Of a DNA stretch of 64,000 bases, positions 7,383-16,425 are shown piece by piece. Made by a program: the position numbers and the translations under genes. This DNA comes from Pragia fontium DSM 5563 = ATCC 49100 (lineage in GTDB: Bacteria > Pseudomonadota > Gammaproteobacteria > Enterobacterales > Enterobacteriaceae). Numbering within the stretch: the stretch's first letter is position 1; each line of letters starts with the position of its first letter. Location of the stretch: assembly GCF_900112475.1 (NCBI RefSeq), contig NZ_FOLW01000005.1:186001-250000 (forward strand), given 5' to 3'. Below the pieces are notes generated by a model that worked only from the letters and a program-made list of their open reading frames with translations, did not search any database and was not told where the DNA came from.

Positions 7383-7595
7383 ATGAATAGTGAAATAACA
7401 AAACGATGGGTTGATGCAGCAATAGCATTAAAAGCAGATTCAACAGCAAAAACTCTTTGCCCCGTTTGCCAACAAGGTTTTTTAAAAGTGCAGGATGTAA
7501 AAAATAAAGCTAATCCTTTAGAATTTGAGCGGCATCTGACCTGTGATACATGTGGTGCATATAGTTCTCTAAGAATGAGTTTAACTGCAAAGTAA
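7383..7595 (+). CDS. putative bacteriocin immunity protein with two CxxC motifs
   Basis: This encodes a 70-residue protein starting one base after the bacteriocin stop codon, with AAGGAG inside the toxin's last codons as ribosome-binding site. Position, size and tight coupling make it the expected immunity protein, which protects the producer by binding the toxin's C-terminal domain. It carries two CxxC pairs (LCPVCQ near residue 28 and CDTCGAY near 55), suggesting a small zinc ribbon. Zinc-ribbon immunity proteins are uncommon, so it could instead be a small regulatory or accessory protein. No sequence family was recognised. Confidence 0.6.
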   Translation: MNSEITKRWVDAAIALKADSTAKTLCPVCQQGFLKVQDVKNKANPLEFERHLTCDTCGAYSSLRMSLTAK

Positions 7596-7687
7596 TCTAA
7601 TACTCCCCTTCTAATCAATGGTGAACTTGTACAACAGGCTGTCGATATGCTATCGGTGGCCTTTTTTACGTCTGAAGGCGAGTGGTA

Positions 7688-7771
7688 ATGAACTGGCCTG
7701 AAACGTTCGCATACAGCATCGGTGCAATCTCCAGCGCTATCGTTATTATCGTATTAATTTGGAAGGCTTAG
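7688..7771 (+). CDS. 27-residue membrane peptide (phage-type)
   Basis: This short ORF encodes MNWPETFAYSIGAISSAIVIIVLIWKA, a single hydrophobic helix with a short polar head. GGCGAG lies about 10 bases before the ATG. Tiny membrane peptides of this kind are common in lambdoid accessory regions. It sits two bases upstream of the next ORF. Expression is not proven. Confidence 0.35.
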   Translation: MNWPETFAYSIGAISSAIVIIVLIWKA

Positions 7772-7773
7772 CT

Positions 7774-7990
7774 ATGGAACAATCACGGAAAGAGTTTGAG
7801 AAAATGATATCTGAAACTCACGACCACGCGGCATATCGATTAAGTAAAGAAGATGGGTAATATATTAATTTAGATATATCTCAAAAATGGGAGAGCTTTT
7901 CTAATATTTGGGATCTAATTCTCAAAAGTATTGCCATTGAATTACCAGACCCAATACTCATTAAAATTGATGGAAAAGCTGTTGTGTTCT
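7774..7990 (+). pseudogene. phage accessory protein remnant (Ea-type) with in-frame stop
   Basis: The frame starts MEQSRKEFEKMISETHDHAAYRLSKEDG and hits TAA at 7858-7860. It then continues without further stops as YINLDISQKWESF and IELPDP. The arrangement of an R-EFE start, a WESF core and an IELP motif fits small lambdoid proteins of the early accessory region. Around 7975-7990 the frame runs into the orphan toxin module, so this is also a recombination joint. The nonsense codon makes it a likely pseudogene. Confidence 0.5.
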
Positions 7991-8342
7991 ACCTAACGCA
8001 AAGGGTGAGTATAGCGGGCGTAACTACAATACGGATAAGGCCGGTGGTCCGATCCAGAATATGGACTGGAAAGGGGCTAAGATTGACCGCTTGGAAAAGA
8101 TCCTGAAAGGTGAACTTGCAGTCACTGATACCGATAAGCGTTTTTATACCCATGAGATCAGGGAACTTGAACGCTATAGAAATCTGGGGATTAAAGATGG
8201 TGAACGCCCCAAAAATCCATCTGAGGTTTGGAATAACACCCATACTGCCACTCTAGAAGACTATAAGATTAATGAGAAAATGCACTCGTTATATACGCCT
8301 GAGGCTGAGGAAGCCTATCGCAAAGCAGAGGAGGGAAAGTGA
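7971..8342 (+). pseudogene. orphan bacteriocin/polymorphic-toxin C-terminal tip
   Basis: An open frame from 7971 reads LPNAKGEYSGRNYNTDKAGGPIQN and then from the only ATG (8061) MDWKGAKIDRLEKIL...TDTDKRFYTHEIRELERYRNLG...WNNTHTATLEDYKI. This is the style of C-terminal toxin modules of S-type-pyocin and Rhs/CDI proteins, without the carrier domains. There is no start codon before 8061, and the ribosome-binding site there is poor. From memory of relatives, 20-25 residues appear to be missing between KIDR and LEKIL, so it may also be internally deleted. Its activity is unknown. The downstream gene would be its cognate immunity gene. Confidence 0.65.
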
Positions 8343-8605
8343 TGTTAGATCTTGAAGGTATTTATAAAAACGAGAGTGTAGAAGATGTTCTTCTGCATTT
8401 TGCTCCACGAACTCCTTACCCAAGTATCGATCGGATGTATGTTAATTACAAATTCGAGATTGTTGCGAATGGTCATTTATTGGAAACATATCAGCGAGTA
8501 ATCCGCGAAGGTAAGTTGTTAGAAAATGGAAAACCGCTTCCAGAAAAAGACCCGAACTGGAAAGAACCAAAATTTGTAACCAATAACAAATACGGTATCG
8601 AATAA
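8342..8605 (+). CDS. putative immunity protein for the orphan toxin tip
   Basis: This encodes an 87-residue acidic protein whose ATG overlaps the TGA of the toxin-tip frame (TGATG), with GGAGGG just upstream. This tight overlap is typical of toxin-immunity pairs. The sequence (DLEGIYKNESVEDVLLHFAPRTPYPSIDRMYVNY) has no recognised domain. Orphan immunity genes kept after loss of the toxin carrier can protect against siblings' toxins. A good terminator follows at 8627. The immunity role rests on position only. Confidence 0.6.
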   Translation: MLDLEGIYKNESVEDVLLHFAPRTPYPSIDRMYVNYKFEIVANGHLLETYQRVIREGKLLENGKPLPEKDPNWKEPKFVTNNKYGIE

Positions 8606-8626
8606 CTATATCCGTAATGAAAGTTT

Positions 8627-8652
8627 AGCCCTGACATCTGTCGGGGCTTTTT
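8627..8652 (+). terminator. terminator after the orphan immunity gene
   Basis: AGCCCTGACA-TC-TGTCGGGGCT forms a 10-bp stem with one T-G wobble, followed by TTTTTC. Confidence 0.85.
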
Positions 8653-8708
8653 CATTTCCGGCTTTTATTACAAAGCTCATTCACTGCGTGGGCTTGATAA
8701 TGATTACC

Positions 8709-8724
8709 TCCCCCGAAGAGGGGC
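8709..8724 (+). promoter_or_regulatory. small GC hairpin before the antirepressor remnant
   Basis: A C-run, GAAGA and GGGG form a short hairpin like the one before the holin gene (4761-4773). The palindrome AGTAC-AT-AGTACT follows about 40 bases later. Both may be phage control sites. The assignment is weak. Confidence 0.3.
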
Positions 8725-8797
8725 TAGGTGGAGTTGTCACGAATAGAGAGTAAGTGACGAGTACATAGTACTGACTGAGTAATCATGTTCAACGCTG

Positions 8798-9229
8798 TTG
8801 TTTACTCTGGAGTCTAATGAAGTTAAAGCATCTGTATCACTTCCTGATTTTAATAATTCTGCTTTAGCTGCACGGGCTTGGGCTGATGAGGTAGAGCAAA
8901 AGTTATTAATAGAAAACCAAGAGTTAGCAACTAAAGCCTTGTTTCACGATGCGGTAGCAGTGGCGGAGGATGCAATCAGTATTGCTCAGGCTGCTAAGTC
9001 ATTAAACACTGGTCGTAATCGCCTATGCTCATTTATGCGCCAGAAAGGCTGGATGACGCGAAAAAACGAACCGTACCAGTCTAAGATTGAAGCTGGCCTT
9101 CTGGATGTGAAGATCAGCAAATACAATCATCCAGAAAATGGATTACAGCAATCTATCACTACATTGGTCACGGGTAAGGGGTTAACCAAGCTACATACTC
9201 TGTTTAATGAACAGAGGTGGTTGGCATGA
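8798..9229 (+). pseudogene. phage antirepressor remnant, KilAC (ANT) domain only
   Basis: The open frame encodes about 143 residues matching the C-terminal KilAC domain of phage antirepressors. The segment ALFHDAVAVAEDAISIAQAAKSLNTGRNRLCSFMRQKGWMTR is diagnostic, followed by a GLT-K-LH end. The usual N-terminal BRO, AntA or Rha-type domain is absent. The only start in frame is a TTG without a good ribosome-binding site. An ATG at 8785 is in another frame and stops after ten codons. The C-terminus overlaps the next ATG by four bases, so the distal operon structure survived. It is probably a truncated gene. Confidence 0.75.
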
Positions 9230-9393
9230 TGGAGACTTTACACCTGGATGGTAATCAAGAAGTGTCAATTTTTCAGCTATGCTCCTTTCTGCGTTGCTCC
9301 GGTTATTTCAACAAGAATGAGTTATTCACACTTGCATTTGAAATATTGAGAGCACTTGAGAAGGAAGACACCAGAGAAAACCCAACCCATTAA
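9226..9393 (+). CDS. small phage-type protein, 55 residues
   Basis: The ATG overlaps the antirepressor remnant's stop (ATGA), indicating translational coupling. The product (METLHLDGNQEVSIFQLC start, FNKNELFTLAFEIL middle) is small and soluble. I do not recognise a family, although lambdoid phages often carry a gene of this size after the antirepressor. A terminator follows directly. Confidence 0.5.
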   Translation: MMETLHLDGNQEVSIFQLCSFLRCSGYFNKNELFTLAFEILRALEKEDTRENPTH

Positions 9394-9396
9394 ACC

Positions 9397-9419
9397 AAAC
9401 CCTCTTCGGAGGGTTTTTT
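9397..9419 (+). terminator. terminator at the end of the prophage remnant
   Basis: The stem AACCCTC/GAGGGTT with loop TTCG, a very stable tetraloop, is followed by a T-run. Confidence 0.85.
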
Positions 9420-9504
9420 GATATGGTTTTTACCCTAGTTTTACCCTAATTTAAATTCAGACATAAAAAAATCAGCCATAATAGGCTGATTATTCAGGGT
9501 AATT

Positions 9505-9581
9505 TGGTCGGCACGAGAGGATTTGAACCTCCGACCCCCGACACCCCATGACGGTGCGCTACCAGGCTGCGCTACGTGCCG
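9505..9581 (-). tRNA. proL: tRNA-Pro (anticodon GGG)
   Basis: Read on the minus strand, the sequence folds as a 77-nt tRNA with encoded CCA, D-loop AGCCTGGTAGC, anticodon GGG in TCATGGGGTGT, and T-arm GGTTCAAATCC. It is essentially identical to E. coli proL, which also lies next to yejM. The 3' end faces the prophage remnant, a usual integration geometry. I found no second copy of the tRNA 3' end in the island. Confidence 0.97.
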
Positions 9582-9653
9582 AACACAGTGGGTAATACTA
9601 CCGTTTATTATCATTATTGCAAGAGTAGAACGCAACGATTGCTTTAGTTTTAA

Positions 9654-11435
9654 TCAGTTAGCGATAAAACGTTTAACTTCGGTTAGCACCTGTAGTAGCA
9701 GCGCCAGACTCGGTTTTTCATCTTTCTGGCGATGGTAATTGGCATCGTAAGTCTTATAGTGGCCATCCGTGCCAATCAAGATAGTGTGATTGGGTTCAAT
9801 GACTACCAATTGTTTTCCATCCCCAGCGGTAATCCATGGGTAGCGGCGTTGAGCATTAAATAGGTCTTCACCTTGGGTATAGGTGCTACCGGCATTTTTT
9901 ACCTGTAACAAACGCTGCATTAGCGTGGCCATAATATCTTCGTGATTGGTCAGCTTATCAATTTTTTGCGCAGGCGTATTCGGCCAGTGAATCACCAGCG
10001 GAACCTGTAATTGATAACGACTGTAGTTTTGACCAAATCCCCAATTATTTTGGCCTGAGTCGTTAAACTCCACACCATGGGCCGCAGTAATCACAACCAC
10101 GGTTTTATCCAGCAAACCACGTTGTGATAAGGTTTGCATCACATCAGATATTTGTTGGTCAATATCCTGAACTGAAGAGCGGTATGCCTTAATAAAGCTA
10201 TTAGGGGCGGTGTTACCGTTGATCTTCTGGATATCATTATTGCTATATTGGATATAAGAGAACCAAGGCGAGTTACCCGATACTCTTTCTAACCATTCTT
10301 GCCACTGGGCTGTAGTTGATTGGTTAGCCTGAGCAATTGGCTGTGGTAATGAGAAATCTGACAGTAGAGCCTGACGGTAAAGTGGGGTATTAAATCCAGA
10401 TGAAGAGAACAGGCCAAACTGATAATTACGCTCACTAAGGGCGCTAATTAACACCGAAGGTTTTCTGCCGGCTAAAATTCCATCAATATACGTGGGGGAA
10501 ATGCCGTAAAACAGGCCAAACAGACCGGTATCTTGCTGGTTGCCGGTACTGTAATGGTTAGTAAATTGAACGTTGCTATCAGCCAGAGATACCAAATTAG
10601 GCATATCTTGAGCGATGCTCTGATTGCGTATCCCATCCACCACAATCATCAATAGGTTGGTATTGCTTTGGCTATCGAGGTAGCTCAGTTTTGCCAGTGG
10701 ATATTCAACCTCAACCGCTTCAGGATTTCCTTGCTGGGTGAGTTTGCTTTGGTAGGCCTGAGCATCCAATAAACCGTGTTTTTCCAGAAAACGGCGAGCG
10801 GTCATCGGATAAGACAGCGGTAGATTGGACCGCTGCATAGTGATCGGACGATAGAAATTAGCATCTGCCCAGATATAGGCCAGATGAGTAAAAATAAAGG
10901 CGCTGATAAAAATACCGGCCAATGGCTTGCCGAACGTTTGTCGGTTCAGACTGCGTAATTTCTGCCAGCTCCAGGTGCCGAACAGCATCTCAATCAGGAA
11001 GATAATCGGTACGCTGATAAACAATATTTGCCAGTCGCGAGCCAGTTCACTCTCGTCCGGGTTGATTAACAGACTCCAGACGGTAGGGTTGAGATGTAGC
11101 CTGAAGCGGAAGAATACTTCAGTATCGATAATGAGTAAGGTTAGTCCGGCGGTAGCCAGAATCGCAGAGATCACCCGCATCAACCGCTGAGACATAATAA
11201 TAAACGTCAGCGGGAACAGAATCAGTAGATAAACCGCGAAAGTGATAAAGCCAAAATGTCCCAGCCAGCTTACCAACGCATATATTCGGCCAAATAGGGT
11301 GCCTGGCCAGTCGGTAATGAACAAATAACGGCTGCCCAGCACCAGGCTGAGTATGATATTAAAGAGAGTAAACCAGTGTCCCCAGCTTATCATCTGGGAG
11401 ACTTTCTCTTTATATTGCTGACGGTTTGTTACCAT
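9654..11435 (-). CDS. yejM: inner-membrane LPS-homeostasis protein YejM/PbgA (LapC)
   Basis: This encodes the 593-residue orthologue of E. coli YejM. That essential inner-membrane protein senses periplasmic LPS and controls LpxC turnover through LapB. Residues 1-190 hold five transmembrane helices. Residues about 240-590 are a periplasmic sulfatase/alkaline-phosphatase-like domain (MIVVDGIRNQ, VVVITAAHGVEF). The linker RPITMQRSNLPLSYPMTARRFLEKHGLLDAQ is nearly invariant. The ATG at 11435 matches the E. coli N-terminus (MVT-RQ-Y-EKVSQM); a GTG lies two codons upstream. It follows yejL by 21 bases on the same strand, as in E. coli. Confidence 0.97.
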   Translation of the reverse strand: MVTNRQQYKEKVSQMISWGHWFTLFNIILSLVLGSRYLFITDWPGTLFGRIYALVSWLGHFGFITFAVYLLILFPLTFIIMSQRLMRVISAILATAGLTLLIIDTEVFFRFRLHLNPTVWSLLINPDESELARDWQILFISVPIIFLIEMLFGTWSWQKLRSLNRQTFGKPLAGIFISAFIFTHLAYIWADANFYRPITMQRSNLPLSYPMTARRFLEKHGLLDAQAYQSKLTQQGNPEAVEVEYPLAKLSYLDSQSNTNLLMIVVDGIRNQSIAQDMPNLVSLADSNVQFTNHYSTGNQQDTGLFGLFYGISPTYIDGILAGRKPSVLISALSERNYQFGLFSSSGFNTPLYRQALLSDFSLPQPIAQANQSTTAQWQEWLERVSGNSPWFSYIQYSNNDIQKINGNTAPNSFIKAYRSSVQDIDQQISDVMQTLSQRGLLDKTVVVITAAHGVEFNDSGQNNWGFGQNYSRYQLQVPLVIHWPNTPAQKIDKLTNHEDIMATLMQRLLQVKNAGSTYTQGEDLFNAQRRYPWITAGDGKQLVVIEPNHTILIGTDGHYKTYDANYHRQKDEKPSLALLLQVLTEVKRFIAN

Positions 11436-11456
11436 ATTCACTTTCGGGTAAACAAA

Positions 11457-11684
11457 TTAATGGGCCTTATCATCTCTGATGGAAGCTTGTAACGCTTCAA
11501 CAAAAGAACGAACAATCGCCGGTCGGGTGGCGGGTGCAACACTGGTATTAATCAGGTTAGTCACCATATTACCTAAAACCATCAGCGACAGGTCAGTCGG
11601 CGTATGGTTTTTTTCCAGAACGTTAACCAGATCGGTGAGTAATCGTTCTACTTGTTCATCACTATAACGGGAAGCTTGTGGCAT
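11457..11684 (-). CDS. yejL: YejL family protein
   Basis: This encodes a 75-residue protein, the exact length of E. coli YejL, with [46 protein letters not shown]. Its function is unknown. It is co-transcribed with yejM and lies opposite yejK, as in E. coli. The approximately 300-base gap between yejL and yejK holds the divergent promoters. Confidence 0.95.
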   Translation of the reverse strand: MPQASRYSDEQVERLLTDLVNVLEKNHTPTDLSLMVLGNMVTNLINTSVAPATRPAIVRSFVEALQASIRDDKAH

Positions 11685-11983
11685 AAGTTTGTGCTTTATG
11701 TACTTATCTAATGATTTAAAGTCGCCTATCTTAACGTATAGATAGATTCTTTTCTGTAGTTTATATAGAAAATCTTACTTCTAATCCTGATTAATAAGAC
11801 GAATAGAGCGATTACCCTTCTCAGGAAAAAGGTTATTTGCTGATATAAGGTATATAGCCTATAAAACAAAACTGCGCGAAGCCGAGCATTTAATACTGAA
11901 TTTGCACAATGGCATCTGTTATGATGTACGCCATTATTTGAGGTCGTTAAGCACCGTGTTTTGGGATGCTGAGAGGAGTTTTT

Positions 11984-12994
11984 ATGAGTCTGGATCTTGA
12001 TCAGATTGTTTTACATCAGTTGATTAAACGTGATGAACAAACGCTTGATGTTGTACTGCGTGATTCACCGTTAACTAATAATCAGGCTACGGAAGACATG
12101 GTGGCAGAGCTGCACCGAGTCTATAGCGGAAAAAGTAAAGCATTTGGATTATTTAATGTCGAGAGCCAGTTCGCCGAAGCATTAAAAAGCGCGCGTAAAG
12201 GTGATGAGACCTTTCTACAGTTCACACGTAACAGCACTGAGCTATTACGGGATGAACTGGCGAAATACCCTTTTGCCGAAGGCGGTATCGTTGTTTTTTG
12301 TCAGTACCGTTATCTTGCAGTTGAATATCTGCTGGTGGCGGTATTAAGCAGCTGTAACAGTATGCTGGTTAACGATCAGCTAGATATTACCACAACCCAT
12401 TATCTGGATATCGATCGGGCAGATATCGTTGCTCGAGTAGACTTAACTGAATGGGAAACCAATCCGGAATCAGTGCGCTACCTGACTTTCCTCAGAGGGC
12501 GAGTAGGAAGAAAAGTCTCCGATTTCTTTATGGATTTTCTGTCGGCTAGCGAAGGGCTGGATGCTAAAGCACAGAACCGTGGTTTACTTCAGGCGGTGGA
12601 TGATTACTGTGCGGAAGGCCAACTGAATAAGAATGAGCGTCAATCTTATCGCCAGCAGGTTTATACCTACTGCAATGGTCAGCTACAGGCAGGGGAAGAG
12701 ATTGCCATTGAAGATTTGGCGAAAGAGTTACCGCCGGTAGGGGAGAAGGATTTTCAGCAATTTACCAATGATAATGGTTATGAGCTAGAAGAACACTTTC
12801 CTGCAGACCGTGGGACATTGCGTCAGTTAACCAAGTTCTCTGGCAGCGGTGGCGGAGTGACCATCAGCTTTGATGCATTGCTGTTGGGGGAAAGAATTTT
12901 CTGGGATCCGGCCAGTGATTCATTGACCTTGAAAGGGCTGCCACCAAACTTACGCGATCAATTACAGCGCCGTTTAAGCGGTGGTGATAATTAA
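11984..12994 (+). CDS. yejK: nucleoid-associated protein YejK (NdpA)
   Basis: This encodes a 336-residue nucleoid-associated protein, close to the 335 residues of E. coli YejK, which interacts with topoisomerases and gyrase. It begins [28 protein letters not shown]. The start at 11984 is chosen over an ATG six codons upstream because GAGAGGAG lies just before it and the family begins there. It is monocistronic, with a strong bidirectional terminator shared with rplY. Confidence 0.97.
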   Translation: MSLDLDQIVLHQLIKRDEQTLDVVLRDSPLTNNQATEDMVAELHRVYSGKSKAFGLFNVESQFAEALKSARKGDETFLQFTRNSTELLRDELAKYPFAEGGIVVFCQYRYLAVEYLLVAVLSSCNSMLVNDQLDITTTHYLDIDRADIVARVDLTEWETNPESVRYLTFLRGRVGRKVSDFFMDFLSASEGLDAKAQNRGLLQAVDDYCAEGQLNKNERQSYRQQVYTYCNGQLQAGEEIAIEDLAKELPPVGEKDFQQFTNDNGYELEEHFPADRGTLRQLTKFSGSGGGVTISFDALLLGERIFWDPASDSLTLKGLPPNLRDQLQRRLSGGDN

Positions 12995-13020
12995 TCGTCA
13001 TTTTAGTGGTTATTACCCAC

Positions 13021-13048
13021 AAAAAACGCCGCTAATGCGGCGTTTTTT
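13021..13048. terminator. bidirectional terminator between yejK and rplY
   Basis: The stem AAAAAACGCCGC/GCGGCGTTTTTT with loop TAAT has T-runs on both strands and lies between two convergent genes. Confidence 0.92.
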
Positions 13049-13096
13049 ACGTTCACTGTTAATTTAACAATTAACAGCACTCATGACATCAAGCAA

Positions 13097-13381
13097 TTAA
13101 GCGCGAACGAAGTCGATATGAGCGAATTTTGGTTTGAACGGGTGGCGTTGTGTCGCCTGAATCTTAACTTTTACTGATTTACCAGCAATATCCAGAGTCA
13201 GAACTTCTTCATAGAAGCCTGGCTTAGCTTGCATGTTCATCAGAGTATCTTGATCCAGTGTAATGGTAACTGGCTTCTCAGCTCCGCCATAAACGATAGC
13301 AGGGAACTTGTTAGCATGACGCAGGCGGCGGCTCGCACTCTTTCCCTGCTCGGTACGTACTTCAGCATTAATAGTAAACAT
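13097..13381 (-). CDS. rplY: 50S ribosomal protein L25
   Basis: This encodes the 94-residue short form of L25, the usual enterobacterial length, which binds 5S rRNA in the large subunit. It starts [33 protein letters not shown] and ends [15 protein letters not shown]. The ribosome-binding site AAGAGAAA lies before the ATG on the minus strand. It lies downstream of radD, as in E. coli. Confidence 0.98.
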   Translation of the reverse strand: MFTINAEVRTEQGKSASRRLRHANKFPAIVYGGAEKPVTITLDQDTLMNMQAKPGFYEEVLTLDIAGKSVKVKIQATQRHPFKPKFAHIDFVRA

Positions 13382-13502
13382 TTTCTTTTCTCTTAAAGAA
13401 TGTTAAATCCCGCTACAGGCGACCCAGCAGCAGGTTGAGCGATCTTGCTTTTTAAGCGGACGGGATTCTAACGGAATTCACCGCCTACGGCAAATAAAAC
13501 CG

Positions 13503-15263
13503 TTATCCACGTAGTTCATTGGCTCGGCGGTAGCGTCCTTGGTAGTCGAACATTTTTTCGCGCACCCGCCAAAACTCCCCACGTAGCGTGCCGATAACGA
13601 AGTCAGGGGCACGGAGCAAATCTTGCTGTCGAATAACGTCGTTGGCATTGTTCCATAGCAAAGGAACACCAGGCGCTTTTTGGTGTGGGCGTATAAACAG
13701 CTGCTGAAATGCCGTGCGTTGGGCTGGGGTCTTTAAGCGGAATCGTTCGGTAATATCCGCTCCGTCTTCATCATAATAGGTGATACTGAGCCATTCCCCT
13801 TTATCATCCTGTCCGCGTTTTAGCTGCATGCCGCTACAGCGCAAAACTTTGGCATTTTTTAACTTGAGCGCGTCTTTCAGCATATCGTCAGGATCGACTA
13901 ATACTTCCTGACATTGATGACAGCGACGGGCTGCAATATCATTTTCTGCTCCGCAGTGCGGACAGGTTTTAAAGCGAAAGCGATAATCACACTGTTCGCG
14001 ATTGCCCTCATCATCTTCTAATATTCCCTGACAGCGGCGGCCAAAATGTTCGATGACTTCTCCGGTTGGGCTGCATTTTCCCCAGAACATATTGGCGAAA
14101 CCGCAGGATGGGCAAAAAACCTGCACCGGTTGACTGTCACTTTTTGGTTTGGCTCCGCCAACTTCAGGGGTAAATAGGTCATAAGGATTACCGGCATAAT
14201 CCAGAATCAAGCAATCTTGTTTACCCGGTGACAGGCGTAGCCCGCGTCCGATAATCTGTTGATACAGGCTGATAGATTCCGTTGGGCGTAATATGGCAAT
14301 TAAATCAACGTGCGGTGCGTCAAATCCGGTGGTCAGGACCGCCACGTTAACCAAGTAGTGTAACCGTTGTGCTTTAAATTCCTCTATCAGTTGGTCCCGC
14401 TCATCCGATGGCGTTTCGGCACTGATAAACGCGGCTTCACCCGTTGGTAATAGGTGATAAACTTCTTTGGCATGTTCAACGGTAGCGGCAAAGATCATCA
14501 CCCCTTTACGAGTTTGCGCATACTCCATAATTTGGCTAACGATATGCGGAGTAATACGCTGCTGCTGTTTTAGCTCGCGGTTAAGATCAACCTCGCGAAA
14601 TAGTCCATTGCTGCTGGCTTCCAGTCGACTAAAATCATACTGCACAATGGGCATATCCAATCGTTCTGGTGGTACCAGAAAGTGATGTTTAATCATATAG
14701 CGCAGCGGCAGTTCATAGATACAATCGCGGAACAGACAATTTTCGTCACCGCGAATCATTCCGTGATAATGATATTGATATATCCAACCTTTACCTAGTC
14801 GATAAGGGGTTGCGGTTAATCCCAGCAGACAGAGTTTAGGGTTCTGTTGACGCAGGTGCTGAATAATCTGTTGATATTGGCTTTCGCCGTCATCGCTGAT
14901 GCGATGGCACTCGTCGATAATCAGTAAAGAGAATTTATCATTAAAGGCGTGGAGATTTTTGGCAACGGACTGAATACTGCCAAATACCACCTTGGCGGAA
15001 CTCTGTTTTTTCTGTAGCCCGGCGGAAAAGATATCCGCCTCCAGATCGTAAGCACAATACTTGGCGTGGTTTTGCGCCACCAGCTCTTTAACATGGGCCA
15101 GCACCAACACTTTTCCGCGGGCAAGGCGGGCTAATTCCGCGATCACCAGACTTTTTCCTGCCCCTGTAGGCAAGACTATGACCGCCGGTTCCTGGCGTGA
15201 GCGGAAATAATTCAGCGTTGCATCAACCGCTTCCTGCTGATAAGGGCGTAAGGTAAAAGCCAT
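13503..15263 (-). CDS. radD: DNA repair helicase-like ATPase RadD (YejH)
   Basis: This encodes a 586-residue superfamily-2 ATPase, equal in length to E. coli RadD, which acts in double-strand-break repair with RecA and SSB. Walker A PTGAGKS is at residues 32-38 and the DEAH-type box DECH at 117-120. TATPYR follows near 150 and the motif VI segment [10 protein letters not shown] near 330. The C-terminal third has cysteine clusters (CPSCGF, CPHCGAE, CHQC) that fit zinc binding. Its ATG overlaps the TGA of the upstream yecH-like gene by one base, so the two are probably translationally coupled. Confidence 0.97.
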   Translation of the reverse strand: MAFTLRPYQQEAVDATLNYFRSRQEPAVIVLPTGAGKSLVIAELARLARGKVLVLAHVKELVAQNHAKYCAYDLEADIFSAGLQKKQSSAKVVFGSIQSVAKNLHAFNDKFSLLIIDECHRISDDGESQYQQIIQHLRQQNPKLCLLGLTATPYRLGKGWIYQYHYHGMIRGDENCLFRDCIYELPLRYMIKHHFLVPPERLDMPIVQYDFSRLEASSNGLFREVDLNRELKQQQRITPHIVSQIMEYAQTRKGVMIFAATVEHAKEVYHLLPTGEAAFISAETPSDERDQLIEEFKAQRLHYLVNVAVLTTGFDAPHVDLIAILRPTESISLYQQIIGRGLRLSPGKQDCLILDYAGNPYDLFTPEVGGAKPKSDSQPVQVFCPSCGFANMFWGKCSPTGEVIEHFGRRCQGILEDDEGNREQCDYRFRFKTCPHCGAENDIAARRCHQCQEVLVDPDDMLKDALKLKNAKVLRCSGMQLKRGQDDKGEWLSITYYDEDGADITERFRLKTPAQRTAFQQLFIRPHQKAPGVPLLWNNANDVIRQQDLLRAPDFVIGTLRGEFWRVREKMFDYQGRYRRANELRG

Positions 15264-15502
15264 CAGTGATTGCAGATTTTACTGATATTCGTGGTGAAAC
15301 CACTATTGGCAGGAATAAATTTACCTTTAGAGGCCAGAAAATCGACTAACTCAGCAACGGTCAGGCCTTGTTTAGCACAGGTATGAAAGCGGGCTTCTTG
15401 ACCGAAACGTTGTTGGATAGCCGCAATCAGACTTTCCGTGGTATAGAGTTCATCAGCAGCAATCATCATTTCCAATACTTGATGACCATGAATTGAAGAC
15501 AT
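15263..15502 (-). CDS. yecH: YecH family metal-binding protein
   Basis: This encodes a 79-residue protein of the same length as E. coli Yec[14 protein letters not shown] at the start and the AxFHTCxxxGLTxxELVxFLxxKGKFIPxxxGFTT pattern are diagnostic. The conserved His and Cys residues suggest metal binding, but the role is unknown. In E. coli yecH is elsewhere; here it lies between rsuA and radD and overlaps radD by one base. CTCCGGAG lies upstream and its GGAG half is the ribosome-binding site. Confidence 0.92.
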   Translation of the reverse strand: MSSIHGHQVLEMMIAADELYTTESLIAAIQQRFGQEARFHTCAKQGLTVAELVDFLASKGKFIPANSGFTTNISKICNH

Positions 15503-15632
15503 TTTTATCTCCGGAGTTAACGAGAAATTCTGTTTATTATGCCTTTCCTATGTATTCAGGGCGAGTCTTTATAGGTTTGGACAAGGGGAAAGAGTATACT
15601 AATGGGCTACTTTATTATTGGGTATACAATGC

Positions 15633-16337
15633 ATGCGATTGGATAAGTTTTTGTCACAACAGTTAAGTATTAGCCGTAGCTTAGTGGTGCGTGAATTGCG
15701 TTCTGGGCTGGTGACAATTAATGGTGAAATCGCGAAAAGCGGTTCTTATAAAATTCAGCCGGAAGATGATGTGGCATACGATGGCAATTCACTCCAGCAG
15801 CTCAGTGGGCCGCGTTATTTTATGTTACATAAGCCTCAAGGGTATGTTTGTTCCACTGACGATCCAATCAATCCGACCATCCTCTATTTTATTGATGAAC
15901 CGGTTGCGGAAAAGTTGCACTCCGCCGGACGTCTGGATATGGATACGACCGGGTTGGTGCTCTTAACTGACGATGGGCAATGGTCTCATCGAATAACGTC
16001 GCCTCGTCATCACTGTGAAAAAACATATTTGGTGACGTTGGAACATCCTGTGGCGGAAAATACCGCTGAGCAGTTTGCTGCTGGTATTCAGCTTAACGGC
16101 GAGAAGAATCTGACTAAACCGGCTTTGCTTGAGCAGGTTGAAGATAATCTGGTACGCCTGACCATCTCGGAAGGACGCTATCATCAGGTTAAAAGAATGT
16201 TTGCTGCGGTAGGGAACCATGTGGTTGAGCTGCATCGCGAGCGAATCGGCGATATTGTTCTGGATGAAGATTTGCAGCCTGGTGAGTATCGTGCGCTAAC
16301 GCAGCAAGAAATCGATAGCGTTGGGCTGAGCAAATAG
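15633..16337 (+). CDS. rsuA: 16S rRNA pseudouridine(516) synthase
   Basis: This encodes a 234-residue RsuA, which isomerises U516 of 16S rRNA. The S4-like RNA-binding domain occupies residues 1-60 ([25 protein letters not shown]). The catalytic domain contains [17 protein letters not shown] with the catalytic Asp. [29 protein letters not shown] is the family's C-terminal signature. The ATG at 15633 matches E. coli RsuA; an upstream TTG would add five residues. The gene is divergent from yecH and precedes bcr by 88 bases, as in E. coli. Confidence 0.97.
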   Translation: MRLDKFLSQQLSISRSLVVRELRSGLVTINGEIAKSGSYKIQPEDDVAYDGNSLQQLSGPRYFMLHKPQGYVCSTDDPINPTILYFIDEPVAEKLHSAGRLDMDTTGLVLLTDDGQWSHRITSPRHHCEKTYLVTLEHPVAENTAEQFAAGIQLNGEKNLTKPALLEQVEDNLVRLTISEGRYHQVKRMFAAVGNHVVELHRERIGDIVLDEDLQPGEYRALTQQEIDSVGLSK

Positions 16338-16425
16338 TAGTGATTTGCGTCATTAGTTGGAGCGAGTCCAACGCCTGAGTTTACCGTTATTAATAGATAC
16401 GTCCTGTATCAGGAGAACGTTTTTA

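Noticed and set aside
9505..9581. Prophage attachment site at the 3' end of tRNA-Pro
   Set aside because: The geometry fits, but no second copy of the tRNA 3' end was found between gyrA and the tRNA and there is no integrase, so it was not annotated as att.
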